Part shown: piece by piece, positions 1 through 11,045 of the stretch
Position numbering within the stretch: the first letter of the stretch is position 1
How the letters are laid out: each line of letters begins with the position of its first letter
Assembly (NCBI GenBank): GCA_025677825.1
Contig: JAIXMO010000084.1
Coordinates: 16,446-80,445 of the forward strand
From: Helicostylum pulchrum
Taxonomy: Eukaryota > Mucoromycota > Mucoromycetes > Mucorales > Mucoraceae
Reading direction: 5' to 3'
DNA: 64,000 nucleotides
Translations under genes and position numbers: made by a program
The notes under the pieces: model-generated
What the model was told of the DNA's origin: nothing
The model's input: the letters and a program-made list of their open reading frames with translations, nothing else
Database searches by the model: none

Positions 1-960
1 ATCAACCATGTTTAATAGCCTTAAACTTTGTACATATACAGTTATCCCAATAAATTATGCTCTCACAGGAACAAAATTGAGAAAGAAAAGGACACTTCCT
101 CAAACGTGTTGAAATGATAACGGTACGAAAATAGTTTTTCTCTAACCTTGTTCTTATCCTGCTTTTCTTTGCCGACCTTTTTTTTTCCTTCGATTTGTTC
201 AATTGCTACAAATAACAGTGAGCTCGCATCACAGAATATGTCAAAATAAAACAAAACTTTATTGTTCATGAGTAACATTAAATTTCATGAAATAACAGTC
301 ATCCTGTGCCTTTTTTTTGAGACAAGCATGACGGAGGAAACATGAAGAAAGGACAATATAAAAAACAAGAGCTGGACAGGCCAACAGACTTTTTGAAGTT
401 TTGCCTATACAATCTTTTGCTGGTCTCCTTCTCTATCACGTTCAATGTAGATTTCCTTCGTCTTTTTTACCTTTCTCTCATTCATCTTCTTTCTTTTTGT
501 TAACATGGCGAATATAACTGCCATTCAAATTTTTGATAACATTCTCGATCGAGCGTCTTCTTCTTCGAAGAATTGTTCGACTAGTATATGGTGGTGCTGG
601 TTTATTCTCGACAAAAAAAGTAAAAAAAAAAAAGAGGAGAGAGTTATTTCGCTGCAAATTCACTTAAAAAAAGTTACTAGATTCACTGTCCAACTGAGAA
701 ATTAGTCACTCTTTAAGTGATAAGATTGACTTTTTTATCATCATTCTTTTTTAAGTAACTTTTCTTCTTCCTCTTCCTTTTAAAAATGAATTCGTATTTG
801 AGAGAATATATTTTATATAATATGTGTACATCTTTCAAAAGAAGCTTTCCTATGATATGCTGGTACAAACAGATACAGTTCACCCAACTTCTCCCAGTTA
901 ATAAAATTTACGTCGCAAATAGAGATAGTGGTTTCAACGCGCGACAATACCGACCGATGC
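1..960. other. No supported gene
   Basis: Only short open frames of 60-75 codons occur here, and none has a recognisable motif or a splice chain. A frame at 505-705 begins behind a pyrimidine-rich stretch but turns into lysine-rich low complexity. A frame at 786-989 directly precedes the Fanzor relic and could be a shifted piece of its N terminus; this cannot be shown from the sequence. Confidence 0.5.
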
Positions 961-1990
961 AACGATACAACGATAGGGGTACTGTATGATTTATACTGTA
1001 GTATCGAGCAGTCGTTATACCCACTTAATAAATCTTCTAACGATCACACCGTTGAAGATTTAAGCTTAGCATTGAAAGATTAAACTACAGAAGACTTTAG
1101 TCGTACATCTATTGACCCTGGACGCTCCGTCGTATTTGCTTCAGCTTCAAGCAACGGAAATGAAGAGTATCACCTAAAAAGATTGACCAGAAAAGAGTAT
1201 AATACTTACCCGGGGTCCGATAGAAATGCGGAGGAAGAAATAGAAAGAGCGAACGCAGAAGGTGTATTGGATGTTACCATTAACAAGCCAACCATAAAAA
1301 CTGTTTCGTTGTCTACGTACGTAACTTACGCACAGTACACGAAGGAAAATATTGTGAAATTCCTATAATTTTACAGAAGCGAAACTGCAAAGAACAAGTT
1401 ACAAAAGTACCAAGGCAAGCAAAGAGCAACAGACGTAATGGCCAATATCTTAATTGATGGTGGTAAAAAATACAACCCCGAAAAAAAGAAAAAATATGAT
1501 GTCAAAAATAATAATGATAGAGTAGAACAGAAGATGAACGAGGACAAGGAAAGATAAAAATTGTTGTATGTATTATCTGTTACAGATGTCTGAAGCTCAT
1601 ATAAATACGGCTATAGATGGAGACCTTTAGAGTTCTAGCACGCGGATAGCAAAATACCTGTAGTTGCGTTTGAGAATGGAATGAAAGGAAAGGACTCCGT
1701 ACGAATTAAAACACATGAAGTCGGCATTACCAATACGTTGTACAAAGTACTAAAAAAGAAGGACTTCTTGTACCTTAAGTTGACGAGTATAAGACGTCAA
1801 AGGTAAAAGTTGGACACATTGATTTCTGTAAAAACAGGTTACTAATATTTGGTAATAGGTTTGTAACGCATATCAACAGGAAGCGTTGGCCTTTGCATAC
1901 CAGGGTTTGGTAAGCGACTTGGCTTGCCAAAACTGCGGCATGATGTGGAATAGAGATTTCAATGCTGCAGAAAATATAAACGATTTCTAG
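961..1990 (+). pseudogene. Decayed Fanzor (eukaryotic TnpB-like RNA-guided nuclease)
   Basis: Frame 1 from about 961 carries a RuvC-I motif (SIDPGRSVVFASAS, Asp codon at 1114), followed by the family block with PTIKT, a Tyr-rich stretch, FYRSETAKNKL, KYQGKQRA and NILIDGGKKYN up to about 1555. In shifted frames downstream come PVVAFENG (about 1660-1690), VDEYKTSK (about 1781-1802) and the terminal zinc-finger/RuvC-III block ACQNCGMMWNRDFNAAENI (1922-1980). The order matches Fanzor/TnpB proteins: RuvC-I, linker, Glu-containing DEYxTS, CxxCG and the D of NRDxNAA. It is broken by stops (TAA 1081-1083, TAA 1366-1368, TAA 1555-1557), at least two frame changes and loss of the first zinc-finger cysteine pair. 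Fanzors are programmable DNA nucleases carried by transposons; this copy cannot encode a full protein. The N terminus is not identified. Confidence 0.8.
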
Positions 1991-2682
1991 AAATATCCTT
2001 CGTGGTGACGGTCCTCTTCCTGCGTTCTGTCGATCTAATACAAATTAGTTAAATGGTTTTCTTTGCAAATCAAAATAAATAAATTGCTTAAATATCGTCC
2101 CTTATTTTTTTTTAAAAAAAAGGCTTAAAGTAAATGAAATATCAGCAATTAATCCTGCGTCTGTTGTTCTCCAAAGGATGTATTACACAGATGGGAGTAG
2201 CTCAGAGAGGTATTACTATAAAAGGATACCTAAAAAAACGAGCAGTGTATTTATTGAAACAATAGCTTTCGTCCCACTTTATTACTAATTGTTTTATAGC
2301 GTAGGGATCTCCTTAATACATCTATAACCGCAACTACATTCTAATCGTATATCTTCTTATGACTGTCTTCGTTTTTTTTAAAAAGATTGGCAGTGGAACG
2401 ACTGTATTTGCCATTTGAACTGGTCAGCACTGAACCTACTCTTGCATCGGTAACGTGACTACTACCATTTGTGTTTAAAGATCGTTGGTGTAACATACAG
2501 ATGGGCTGTAAGGTTTTTGGTAGGATAAGGATCTTTATTTATTACAGGACTATTCGCCAAGCTCAAATTAAAATTCAACTCTCACCAGTATTTTTTTACA
2601 AGGGGTGATTTTTACGGGACTACGACTATATTTTAAATTCGTGTAACTGTGTATATCTCTTTCTTTATTTATTCTTTGTTAA
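1991..2682 (+). other. Intergenic stretch between Fanzor relic and transposase
   Basis: No open frame or RNA motif is supported. If the transposase is still part of an element, its left terminal repeat should lie here. A GTGATTTTTAC-like segment near 2605 weakly resembles the reverse complement of sequence near 4385, but it is too imperfect to call a terminal inverted repeat. Confidence 0.4.
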
Positions 2683-4257
2683 ATGCATAGTAAAAGTAAA
2701 GCTACTACTCGTAACCGTCTGACTATTCCTCAAAAAATTGAGATCCTCGATCGAAATCTTGCAGGAAATTATAGTCAACTAGAATTGGGACAATGGGCTA
2801 TGAAAAAGTTTGGATTAAAAAATCCTGTACCTCAACAAACTATTTCCCAAATTTTAAATAATGCAAATACTTTATACAAGAGTTGCAACATTGGTAAGAC
2901 AGGAAAGAGCGTAAAAGGTACTCGATACCCAGAACTTGATGGCGAGATCGAAAAATATGTCACCGATATGAATTCCAACAATTTGCCTATCAGCCGCGAA
3001 TCAATCATTCGATTTATAAAGGCTATTGCTTCCACCAAGTACAAAATTCCTCAAGATGAAATGAAGTTTTCCGCCGGATGGCTTACTAGGGCATTTGTGC
3101 GAATTGGGTTAAAGTTTAAACCTACCTATAGTGAATATACTTTTGTTGAAGTAACTCCAGAAAAAACCCAGAACGAGTTAAGAAATATTGAAAAGCTTCT
3201 GGAACCGTATGACCCAGTTGATATCATGACTTTTAATGAAACTGGGTTATACTATCAACAGAAATCAAGAAGAAATATTTGTTTTGGACCGATTGGAGAA
3301 TTAACGAAGAGCAGAACTAGATTGACTGTAGGATTGTTGTGCAATTCAGATGGCACCTACAAAGGACATCCTATAGTCCTCGGTAAGCGTAAGTCCCCTA
3401 AGTGCTTCAAGGCCAACCCGGGATTATTATCCAAAATCTCTGTCGGAAAGAAGCACGGGATTGAATATCATAATTCTACCAATGGCCAGATGACCACCGA
3501 GATCTTCACCGAATATATGAAAAAACTTGACGCTGATTTCGGAAGAGTTAACAGACAAATCGTTCTTCTTTTAGACAATGCTCTAGTTTACAATTTGAAA
3601 ATCAAATTGAAGAACATTAAATTGATCTTCCTTTCTGCTAATACTACTAATAAGTTGCAAACCATCGACACAGGTAAATATTAAGCTATACTCAAATAAA
3701 TAATCTTTATAAAATCTAACAATTTTAAAACAGATATTATTGCAAATTTTAAATTGCATTTTCATTCAAGACGATACAAAAGAGCTTCGAATATACGCCT
3801 GGCTAGAAAATTAAACAATGCCAATATTTTTAACATGAATCAGGTCAAAACTATGTTTTTTGTGGCAAAAGCGTGGCTCAAAATAAAGCCTGAGACTATT
3901 AAGAATTGTTGGAAGCACTCCGACTTGCTGGAATTTAAGGATCGTCCTTTTGAGCCAGCGACGTATCCTGATGTGCCTTTGTCAGTTCTACAAGAAGAAG
4001 TAGCAGAAGTAACAGAAGAAGTGACAGAAGAAGTGACAGAAGAAGAAGAAGCTGTAGTGGAAGAAGAAAAAAGCGAAGACGTCGCTGAGCGTAAGAAAAA
4101 GTTGCGAGAGGCATATGAAACCATATTAATGTATGATTTTCCCTTGAACGATCTCGAGCGCCAGTTTCATCGATATTTTAGACTAAAGTTGTCTGATTCC
4201 GGAGCTGAACTGATAACCTCAAAAGAACAAACAGATCTCCGATCTTATTTCAAATAA
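2683..4257 (+). CDS. pogo/Tigger-type (CENP-B-like) DDE transposase, possibly inactive or domesticated
   Basis: Two exons, 2683-3673 and 3734-4257, joined by a 60-bp GT-AG intron give 504 residues, the usual length for Tigger/Fot-like transposases. Residues 1-60 form a psq-type helix-turn-helix and about 75-150 a CENP-B-type second DNA-binding domain (YPELDGEIEKYV to GWLTRAFVRIGLKF). The DDE domain follows: FNETGLYY where the family has xDETG, then LLLDNA (Asp298), then the FLSANTTNKLQTIDTD block (Asp329), spacing DD30D. Joining the exons restores the family sequence QTIDTDIIANFK, and AKAWLKIKPETIKNCW is a conserved C-terminal signature. The first catalytic Asp is Asn185, so strand-transfer activity is predicted lost although the frame is open throughout. 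The C terminus has an acidic EEVTEE repeat. Either a recently dead element or a host gene retaining DNA binding. Confidence 0.85.
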
Positions 4258-4951
4258 AAATTTACATAAATTTTAATCTTTTCTATCTATTTGGTGATAT
4301 AGTTTTTGAAGAGAAGAGTGATAACTTTCCAGTAAAATTAGAGTCTCATAAAAAAACGGACCTAGATATGACCAATGCTGTCAAAAATTAGCACCCTTTT
4401 CAGAAAGGAATTTTTTCTTAGTACAAAGTTGCATTTTTGTGTGATATAAGCCTTAATCTACCCTTTGGCAAACTTTTCCCATAATGAAAAAGGTGTTGTT
4501 TTTAAATAAAATAACTCTGTGGCTAACTTAATTTTCAAGTGTTGACATTGTTATAAATAAGATGTCCTTTCTGTAATATGCTTAGAGTAGACCACACCAA
4601 TGCTAGAAAGTGAATGCTAACCCAAATCCGAGTGGCATTGTGGTGGGAGATACAAGCAGTGGACTAGAATTACATAAGCTGTACCAAACTCGCCATGTCC
4701 AACTTAGAACTTCATCAACACATATGATTTAACAAGTAGACTATTCAGTTTTCACAACGGGAAAATTTTCAACTTTTTTACATGCAGTTTAAATTTTTTA
4801 CAGGCGTGTACAATGGGTGTGCAGGTGACTTTCTGTCTGACGTTTATTTTTACCAATAAAACTTCTTTGCATTGACACTGCTTTTCTTTTGAACCAATAA
4901 AAATTGATCTTTTCAAAAAGAAATTCTATTTTTTTACTACAATATCTACAA
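4258..4951. other. Non-coding stretch after the transposase
   Basis: No gene is supported. The sequence is AT-rich with TTTCAG and poly-T runs and could hold the right end of the transposon. No clear terminal inverted repeat was found by eye. Confidence 0.4.
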
Positions 4952-6197
4952 ATGGCCAGTCAAAGAAACAATATTACTTTACTTGAAGTTCAAATGTTAC
5001 TCCAAAGAACTATTATGAACGAATCGCAAAGTATTTTAGGAAAGCTGGATAATCTTGGTGCGACAATCAATGATTTGAGAAAAGAAGCAATAGCCACGAA
5101 AGACGAAAATATGTCTTTGAAAGAGGAACTGTCTTCTTTAAAAAATAAAATTAATATGATCCATTCTTCCATAAGAAATGACTGTCTGTGTCTAGCCCGC
5201 ACTTTGCGGGTGAAGCTATCGGTAGTGTCGAAAAGAACGGTTTGTTTTCGGACAACTTGTACCCGTTAAGGAGTATTACTAAGGAAACTTTGAAGGCCCC
5301 CACTCATTTTGTTTAGGAGACTTATCACAAGCTTGTTGAAAGGGTTATTGGAAGGTCAATGACAAAAAAAGAATTTGACGGTTGCTGCAAAGATAATGTG
5401 AACATTGGTGTGCTAAACCCTGTCATGTACACTATTAAAAAGAGGTACGACTTATTAAAAAAACCTATTAACTTTGCCAAGCTACCATCCGATATACGAG
5501 AGGAAGCCGAGCTTCTGTTAGAGGAGAAAGCTGCGCCATTTTTTACCTCTTGCTGCGTGCACAGGCCGTTGGGGAGCAAAAATGCTGTTGATGAGAATGT
5601 TGCACCGTACCTCTCAATATTATATTAATGAAGATGAAGAAGAAGAAGGGGAAAACAGAGTCGCTGATCAAGCTATACTGAGACAAGAAGATCAAGAAGA
5701 ACAAGAACAAGAACGAGAAGAAGATGTGCACAAAGAAGAAGATATACAAAATTTTACTGATACTGATCCGTTTGAAGAGTAAAATAATATCGCCCAAATA
5801 TATACATTTTATCTCCATTTCTTTCAAATTACTGACGTTTTATACATAGGGACTTCTATCAAATATCGTTGCCTCTCTTGTTGGATCCTAGTCTAGAAAA
5901 CCCTATTGTTGAAGGTCCACTACTTGAGCGTGCTGGAGGTATGTCATATTAACTATATTTTTTTTAAAAAAAAAAACTTGACTGTACTAACCCTTAGTAT
6001 GTGTACTAGGTGAAACTGTCACTAAAGCAATTCAAAGAAAGAGAGGACGACCCTCGACCAAGAAGAAGATTATAGGTATACAAATATAAAGACTAATAAT
6101 AATTGTAGATCTAGTAGACTAACAATCAGTATATTATTATTAGAAGCCTACAAAACCAACTAGTGGAAGTAAAAAAATAAAGATTAGAAGAACCTAA
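4952..6197 (+). pseudogene. Decayed multi-exon gene with coiled coil and AT-hook, unknown family
   Basis: Starts MASQRNNITLLEVQ at 4952 with a leucine-heptad coiled coil to about 5190 (ENMSLKEELSSLKNKINM). The reading then moves frame near 5203 to continue as GEAIGSVEKNGLFSDNLYPL, hits TAG at 5314-5316, and goes on through VERVIGRSMTKKEFDG to about 5615. Another frame change leads into an acidic Glu/Gln-rich stretch ending FEE. Splice signals then connect exons 5842-5938 (DFYQISLPLLLDPSLENP) and 6011 onward, which contains the AT-hook core KRGRP. A further basic exon may lie at 6144-6197. The internal stop and two frame changes mark it as a pseudogene. I do not recognise the family. Its position behind the transposase leaves open that it was a second gene of an element, or an unrelated DNA-binding regulator. 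Confidence 0.55.
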
Positions 6198-6602
6198 GAG
6201 ATGGTAAGTGTATTGTTGAAAGAGGGACTTTTACTATTTAGTTATATTTCTAATGTAAAGCATCACATTAAATAGACGATTGCAAAGCAAGGCATGAGTA
6301 ATAAAGTTAAGTATGCCTGAGATATTATTGTGAATTTCTATATCATTTTATTTAAATAAATATTATATGTAAAATAAAGTAATCATTTGTATAATAAAAT
6401 AAACATAATGTAAAGAATATAAGTAATAAAAGTTTTAAAAGTGAACGTATAAGCAAATAAAAAAATGAGGAAGCATGATGCTGGACCTTTCATAATAAAT
6501 GTAAAAAAGTTGTATACAGTTGTAAAATTCTTGAAATTTTTTTTATATGTTTTGCAAAACCGACATAAAAGTTGAACTTTTTTTTTCAACTTTTTCACTT
6601 GA

Positions 6603-7489
6603 ATGCAGCGACTTTTTTACATTTTAAAAAAATTAAAATCTCAGCCAAAATTTCTCGTTGTGTATTTTTTAAATAGTGTACTCGAATCTGATAACTTTAT
6701 GAATACTCCAAAGCTCTGGACGCTACCTGGCGATGGAAAGTTTATCGATATGATGTGTCATATATTAACCGACTATTACCAAAGTTGTCGACGATCAGCT
6801 CCTAATTAATCTAAGTCATGAAAGGGCCTCCCCCCCCCTTTTTTTTTGCGAAGCTGCTGTTTAAAGTAACAATTAAAGGATGACCGCTATTTTCGAGGGC
6901 TAAATAGCTTTAGAGAGGCTATATTTAAGATCTTTGGTTGGAAGCCTAAGCTGCTATTGGTGGAGGGTAATCGAAGGCATTGCATTGTTATTTGTTGCCA
7001 CTATCTCCCCGTGTCGAGATTGGGTAATTTGTAGGATTTGTTTTTTAAAATATTTATCATTTCTGTAATAGGACTAAAATATTCTCTTAACAGATACGAG
7101 GCTACAGCATAGCTGGCATGTACCAGCAATTAAAAAGCACATCTGACTTCTTAAAGTATTTAATTGCGAAATATAAGATGTGTTTATTGAAAACCTTAAT
7201 GAAAGTAAAAATTCCTTGCGTTTCTATCGTTGACAATTGTCTTACGCTTTGTATAACTACTGTTCACGACAAAAACAAGTAAAAATTTGTTGAAGCTCGA
7301 ACGTGCACCATCCCCACCGCCGTAGCAGAAAAAAAACAATGGATCAAAGTCTTCGAATTTCTCGCTTTCCTCAAACATGTTGTTGAAGATTCATTAGCTC
7401 CAATTGACCAACTCGAAATTGAATCGCTTGGATACGTTGAACTGGACTCTGACTCTGAAGAATTATTTGTCAAAAATTATTTTCTTTAA
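6603..7489 (+). pseudogene. Fragmented gene relic, unknown function
   Basis: A first piece, 6603-6809, ends with SDNFMNTPKLWTLPGDGKFI and a stop. After about 280 bp an acceptor at 7092-7093 opens a second piece that runs to a stop at 7487-7489 (IRGYSIAGMYQQLKSTSDF to SDSEELFVKNYFL) with one internal TAA at 7280-7282. The second piece has balanced codons and an acidic C-terminal tail, so it looks like former coding sequence and not chance. I do not recognise the family, and I cannot prove the two pieces belong together. Poly-C/poly-T runs near 6825-6850 suggest frame damage. Confidence 0.4.
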
Positions 7490-8018
7490 ATAACTAAAAT
7501 TGAATAGCTTTTTAATCATAAATAAATAGTCCAATGTTTTTTTTTCGAGTAATAAATCAGGATAAACTATGTTATGCATTTTTGTCGTTATCTGAATCAC
7601 CATATCGAAGTACAGTGAATACATCTTAGATGAATGTGGGTTTGTAAAATGCAACGTGGTTGTCCGTATTACAAAACGTTAAATTTACCCTATTGTATGT
7701 AACCAAATATTTATGTTGTCTTTTTACATAGTATGTGTTTATTGTTATTTGATATCTGACCCAACATCTATAAAAAAAAAAAAAACGAGTCCAAGGCATA
7801 TGTCGGGATCTAACTTATCTTCCCAACCTTCCTATGAATAATAATTACTGGGGTAATGTAAAGTTTTTTTCCCCCTTTTTTTACATACAGGCCAACACCT
7901 CAAAACTTGCCAATTAGATTTAAGGTTGTACAAGATAAGATGTCGTTTTAATATAAATTTCATTTTTCTTCCTTATTAAATCTGTTTTCTTTCAAATTTT
8001 TTTCTTTTTCTAAAATAG
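7490..8018. other. Upstream region of the P450 gene
   Basis: No open frame is supported. The last 100 bases before the P450 start are pyrimidine-rich (TTTTCTTTC runs), a common feature just upstream of starts throughout this window. Confidence 0.5.
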
Positions 8019-9928
8019 ATGTCGCCTTCTCAAATAAGTTCTGGGGCAATTGTGTTAGCTACACTAACAGCAGCACTTGCATTGAAGTACCCTGATCGAG
8101 CAGTGTTCGATGAGCACCGAGAAAATGTAGTTTACCCGAAAGGTTCACCTATTGTTGGTAACTTGTTAAGCATATCCAAAAATAAGGACCGATACTTTGA
8201 ATATGTAGTGGAGATATATGAGAGGCTAGATACCCTGACATTGTAAGACTAATTTTTTTTCGTGACCTATGAAAACTTAATCGTTTTTCCTTTTTTAAAA
8301 ATAGTCGATCTTCCAGTCTCACGTTACCCAGTAACATAAGCACTGTGGACCCGAGAAATATTGAATACATATTGAAACGTGAGTTGATAAATATTATTAT
8401 TTTGAAACAGACGGTTTTTTTTTCTTATACTTTTTTTAATATAGATAACTTTGAAAATTATTCAAAGGGTGAGTACTTTCACAAGGTATTTGATGATTTC
8501 TTGGGTAAAGGTATTTTTAATTCTGATGGAGAGGATTGGAGATTACAACGAAAGGCAGCGGCACAGATCTTCCATGTTCGGAACTTCCAAACGGAGTTTA
8601 CAAGGTAAAATAAACAAAAATCTTAAAAATTTCCCACTGATGCATGAATACAATAGGGTATTCGTTGAACATATAAATATTTTGAATACGCACATACTAG
8701 AAAAGGCAGCGGCAGATTATAAAGTTATCGATCTTCATAACGTGATGCTTAGATTTACTATGGATATCTTTGTAGAGTAAGTAAAAAGCGATTTTTCTTG
8801 AGGCCCGAAATCTCTAACATTATATGTACATAGTATTGCATTTGGTGTAAAAGTCGACTCACTATTAAAAAAGATTGATTTTGCTGATTCATTTGATGCA
8901 ATTCAATTTTACAATTTCCGATGTTTCATTTTCCCTTTGAATTCGGTTACCGAAAGAGTCAAGGAAGGCTTGAACTTCTGGGACAACCGCAAGAAAACAA
9001 TTGCACAACATTTGGATATTGTAAATGCTTTTACTTATAAAATCATCAGGGAAAGACATGAGGCGTTAAAAAACGAAGATAAAAATAGCAATTCATTTAA
9101 CGAGAATACTGATTTATTGTATCGTTTTATGAAGACCAAGACACCTGATGGTAACCTATATACTGATAAAGAGTTGCGCGACTCCATGTTGAACTTTATT
9201 GTTGCTGGAAGAGATACATCCGCTCAGACACTCTCTTGGTTCTTTTATAATATCATGTTGTATCCTAGAATTGAAAACAAGTTACTACAGGAAGTAAATC
9301 AGTACATAACAGATGGTATTGAGAACGATACAACTGCATTATACGAAGCTACCAAAAAAATGACTTACTTTCATGCCGTGTAAGTAGTAGATTTTTTTTC
9401 TTCTTTGTGATCAAGATATACTAAAAAAAAGCAACCTTATTTAAAATATAGTTTATCAGAAGTACTTCGGCTTTTCCCCGGCGTACCGGGAAATAGAAGA
9501 CAAGCCCTCAACAACGATATTTGGCCTGACGGCACACAAATCCTCAAGGGCGAATACGTAAACTATCAAAGCTTTTGCCAAGGAAGACTAACAAAGATCT
9601 GGGGACCCGACGCCAAAGAATTTAAGCCTGAGAGATGGATCGCAAGTAACGGAAGTTTAATTCGTGCTGAGCAAGGAAAATGGAGCGCGTTTAATGCTGG
9701 CCCAAGATTATGTTTAGGTAACCCTTAACTTGACACACGAAAACAATTAACTTATTCATCTGTCTTTTTATAGGAATGAATATGGCTACACTTGAAATTA
9801 TTATCACTACGGCTATGGTATTAAAGAAATATAAATTCCGTCCTGTTCCTGGCCATAAAATAGAGTTTTTAAATCAAGTTACACTGTCTATGAAGAATGG
9901 TATGAAAGTCTTTGTAGAAAGGAGATAA
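8019..9928 (+). CDS. Cytochrome P450 monooxygenase
   Basis: Seven exons (8019-8242, 8305-8378, 8445-8604, 8657-8776, 8834-9379, 9452-9717, 9774-9928) keep frame and give 514 residues, normal for a microsomal P450. The N terminus has a short hydrophobic segment (GAIVLATLTAALAL, residues 9-22) that would anchor it in the ER membrane. The I-helix oxygen-binding motif AGRDTSAQ, the K-helix ExxR (SEVLRLFP), the FKPERW segment and the heme-binding loop FNAGPRLCLG with Cys462 as axial ligand are all present. P450s of this kind take electrons from NADPH-P450 reductase and hydroxylate lipids or xenobiotics. The overall look is CYP52/CYP4-like (fatty acid or alkane hydroxylase type), but the substrate cannot be read from sequence. 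No biosynthetic cluster genes lie beside it. Confidence 0.93.
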
Positions 9929-10315
9929 CGCAGGTTTTTTTTTAATAATAACTAAACCTTAATAAAAAACACTATTACTTAATATCATTTGTATACATAA
10001 ACATTTTTAAGATCAATATAATAAACCTTTAACAAAAATACGGAAAAAGATAAACAAGTTACTTGGTAATACTTTTGTACTTGTGTTTGAGTAAATACAA
10101 ATAAACAGTTAATTTAATGCCTACTTGTATGCAAATGGGCCAACTGCTTGAAAAAAAAAGAAAATATAGGTAGATCAACACGGTACAAAAAAGTAAAATA
10201 CCGTAACTACCAAAGTACATGTATTCAAGAATAACTCGATTCCCATTTATTGGTCAATATTTTCGATTGTTTTTTATTATTAAATATGTATATATATAAA
10301 TAGAGCATGTCCTTT
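9929..10315. other. Convergent intergenic region between P450 and PRA1 genes
   Basis: Very AT-rich sequence with AATAAA-like motifs on both strands (for example near 9959), suiting the 3' ends of the two converging genes. No open frame seen. Confidence 0.5.
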
Positions 10316-11045
10316 TTACACCTGTCCATCAGCAGAGAAATCACCTTCCAATCCAGGTTCAAGAATAGCTGCGTGTCCTAAAATAACCAAAGCGGCAGCA
10401 CCTATACAAGACACTCTTTTTAGTATTTTGTTACGAAAAAAACTCTCTCTTTTAACTTACCAATAATCCAGAAAATAGCACCAGTTGCACCGGAGAAGAT
10501 CAATAAAAATAAAGAAATTGCAGCGTAAGAAGTATAAAGAGTAGATGGTGATAAAGCAGTTCCTGCGATAGTAAGAGGACCATCCAAACGGGAAATCATA
10601 TAGAAACCACCAAAGACAAACAAAATAGTAAATACTAACCACCAACTCGTGATACTACTCAGATAGTATATTAGTATACAAATATTATTTTGTGTGTGTG
10701 TATGTAGTTTACATTGCATAGATGCCTAAAGCCAAGATGATTAACAAATAATTTGCAGAAAAGTACTGTAAGTTGTAACTAAAACAAAAAAAGATACGAG
10801 ATGAGTTTTTTTTCTTCTTTTTCTCATAACCATAGAAAGACTTACTTCCAACGTTGACTAATAGTATGGAACGAAGAGGTAAAACTAATTCTGTTTTTAT
10901 CAAAGAAATCACCAAGAGGTCTAAGATTGGATAAACGTTGTTCGCGGAACCTCTGAAGGAAAGAAAAACGCGCATCGCTTGTCATAGAAGCTGCAGCAGC
11001 TCCAAGAGTTTGTGCTGTATTACTTGAAAGAAGTGGTGTAGACAT
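10316..11045 (-). CDS. PRA1-family (Yip3-like) membrane-traffic protein
   Basis: Four minus-strand exons (11045-10846, 10778-10713, 10654-10461, 10401-10316) give 181 residues, the usual size for prenylated-Rab-acceptor proteins. The hydrophilic N terminus ends in RLSNLRPLGDFFD, the diagnostic motif of the family. It is followed by a segment like WNYNLQYFSANYLLII and two hydrophobic hairpins (LLIILALGIYA, WWLVFTILFVFGGF, then SLFLLIFSGATGAIFWIIG and ALVILGHAAILEP). PRA1 proteins sit in Golgi/ER membranes, bind prenylated Rab GTPases and help remove them from GDI. The gene diverges from gatA with a 1.1-kb spacer. Confidence 0.88.

Noticed and set aside
2..278. Minus-strand frames of 66 and 71 codons at the left edge
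   Set aside because: Overlapping Lys/Ser/Phe-rich frames without motifs; expected by chance in AT-rich DNA. A truncated exon of a gene outside the window cannot be excluded.
2600..4400. Terminal inverted repeats of the pogo-like element
   Set aside because: AAGGGGTGATTTTTAC near 2601 and AATTTTTGACAGC (complement) near 4385 resemble each other only partly, and no TA duplication could be fixed.
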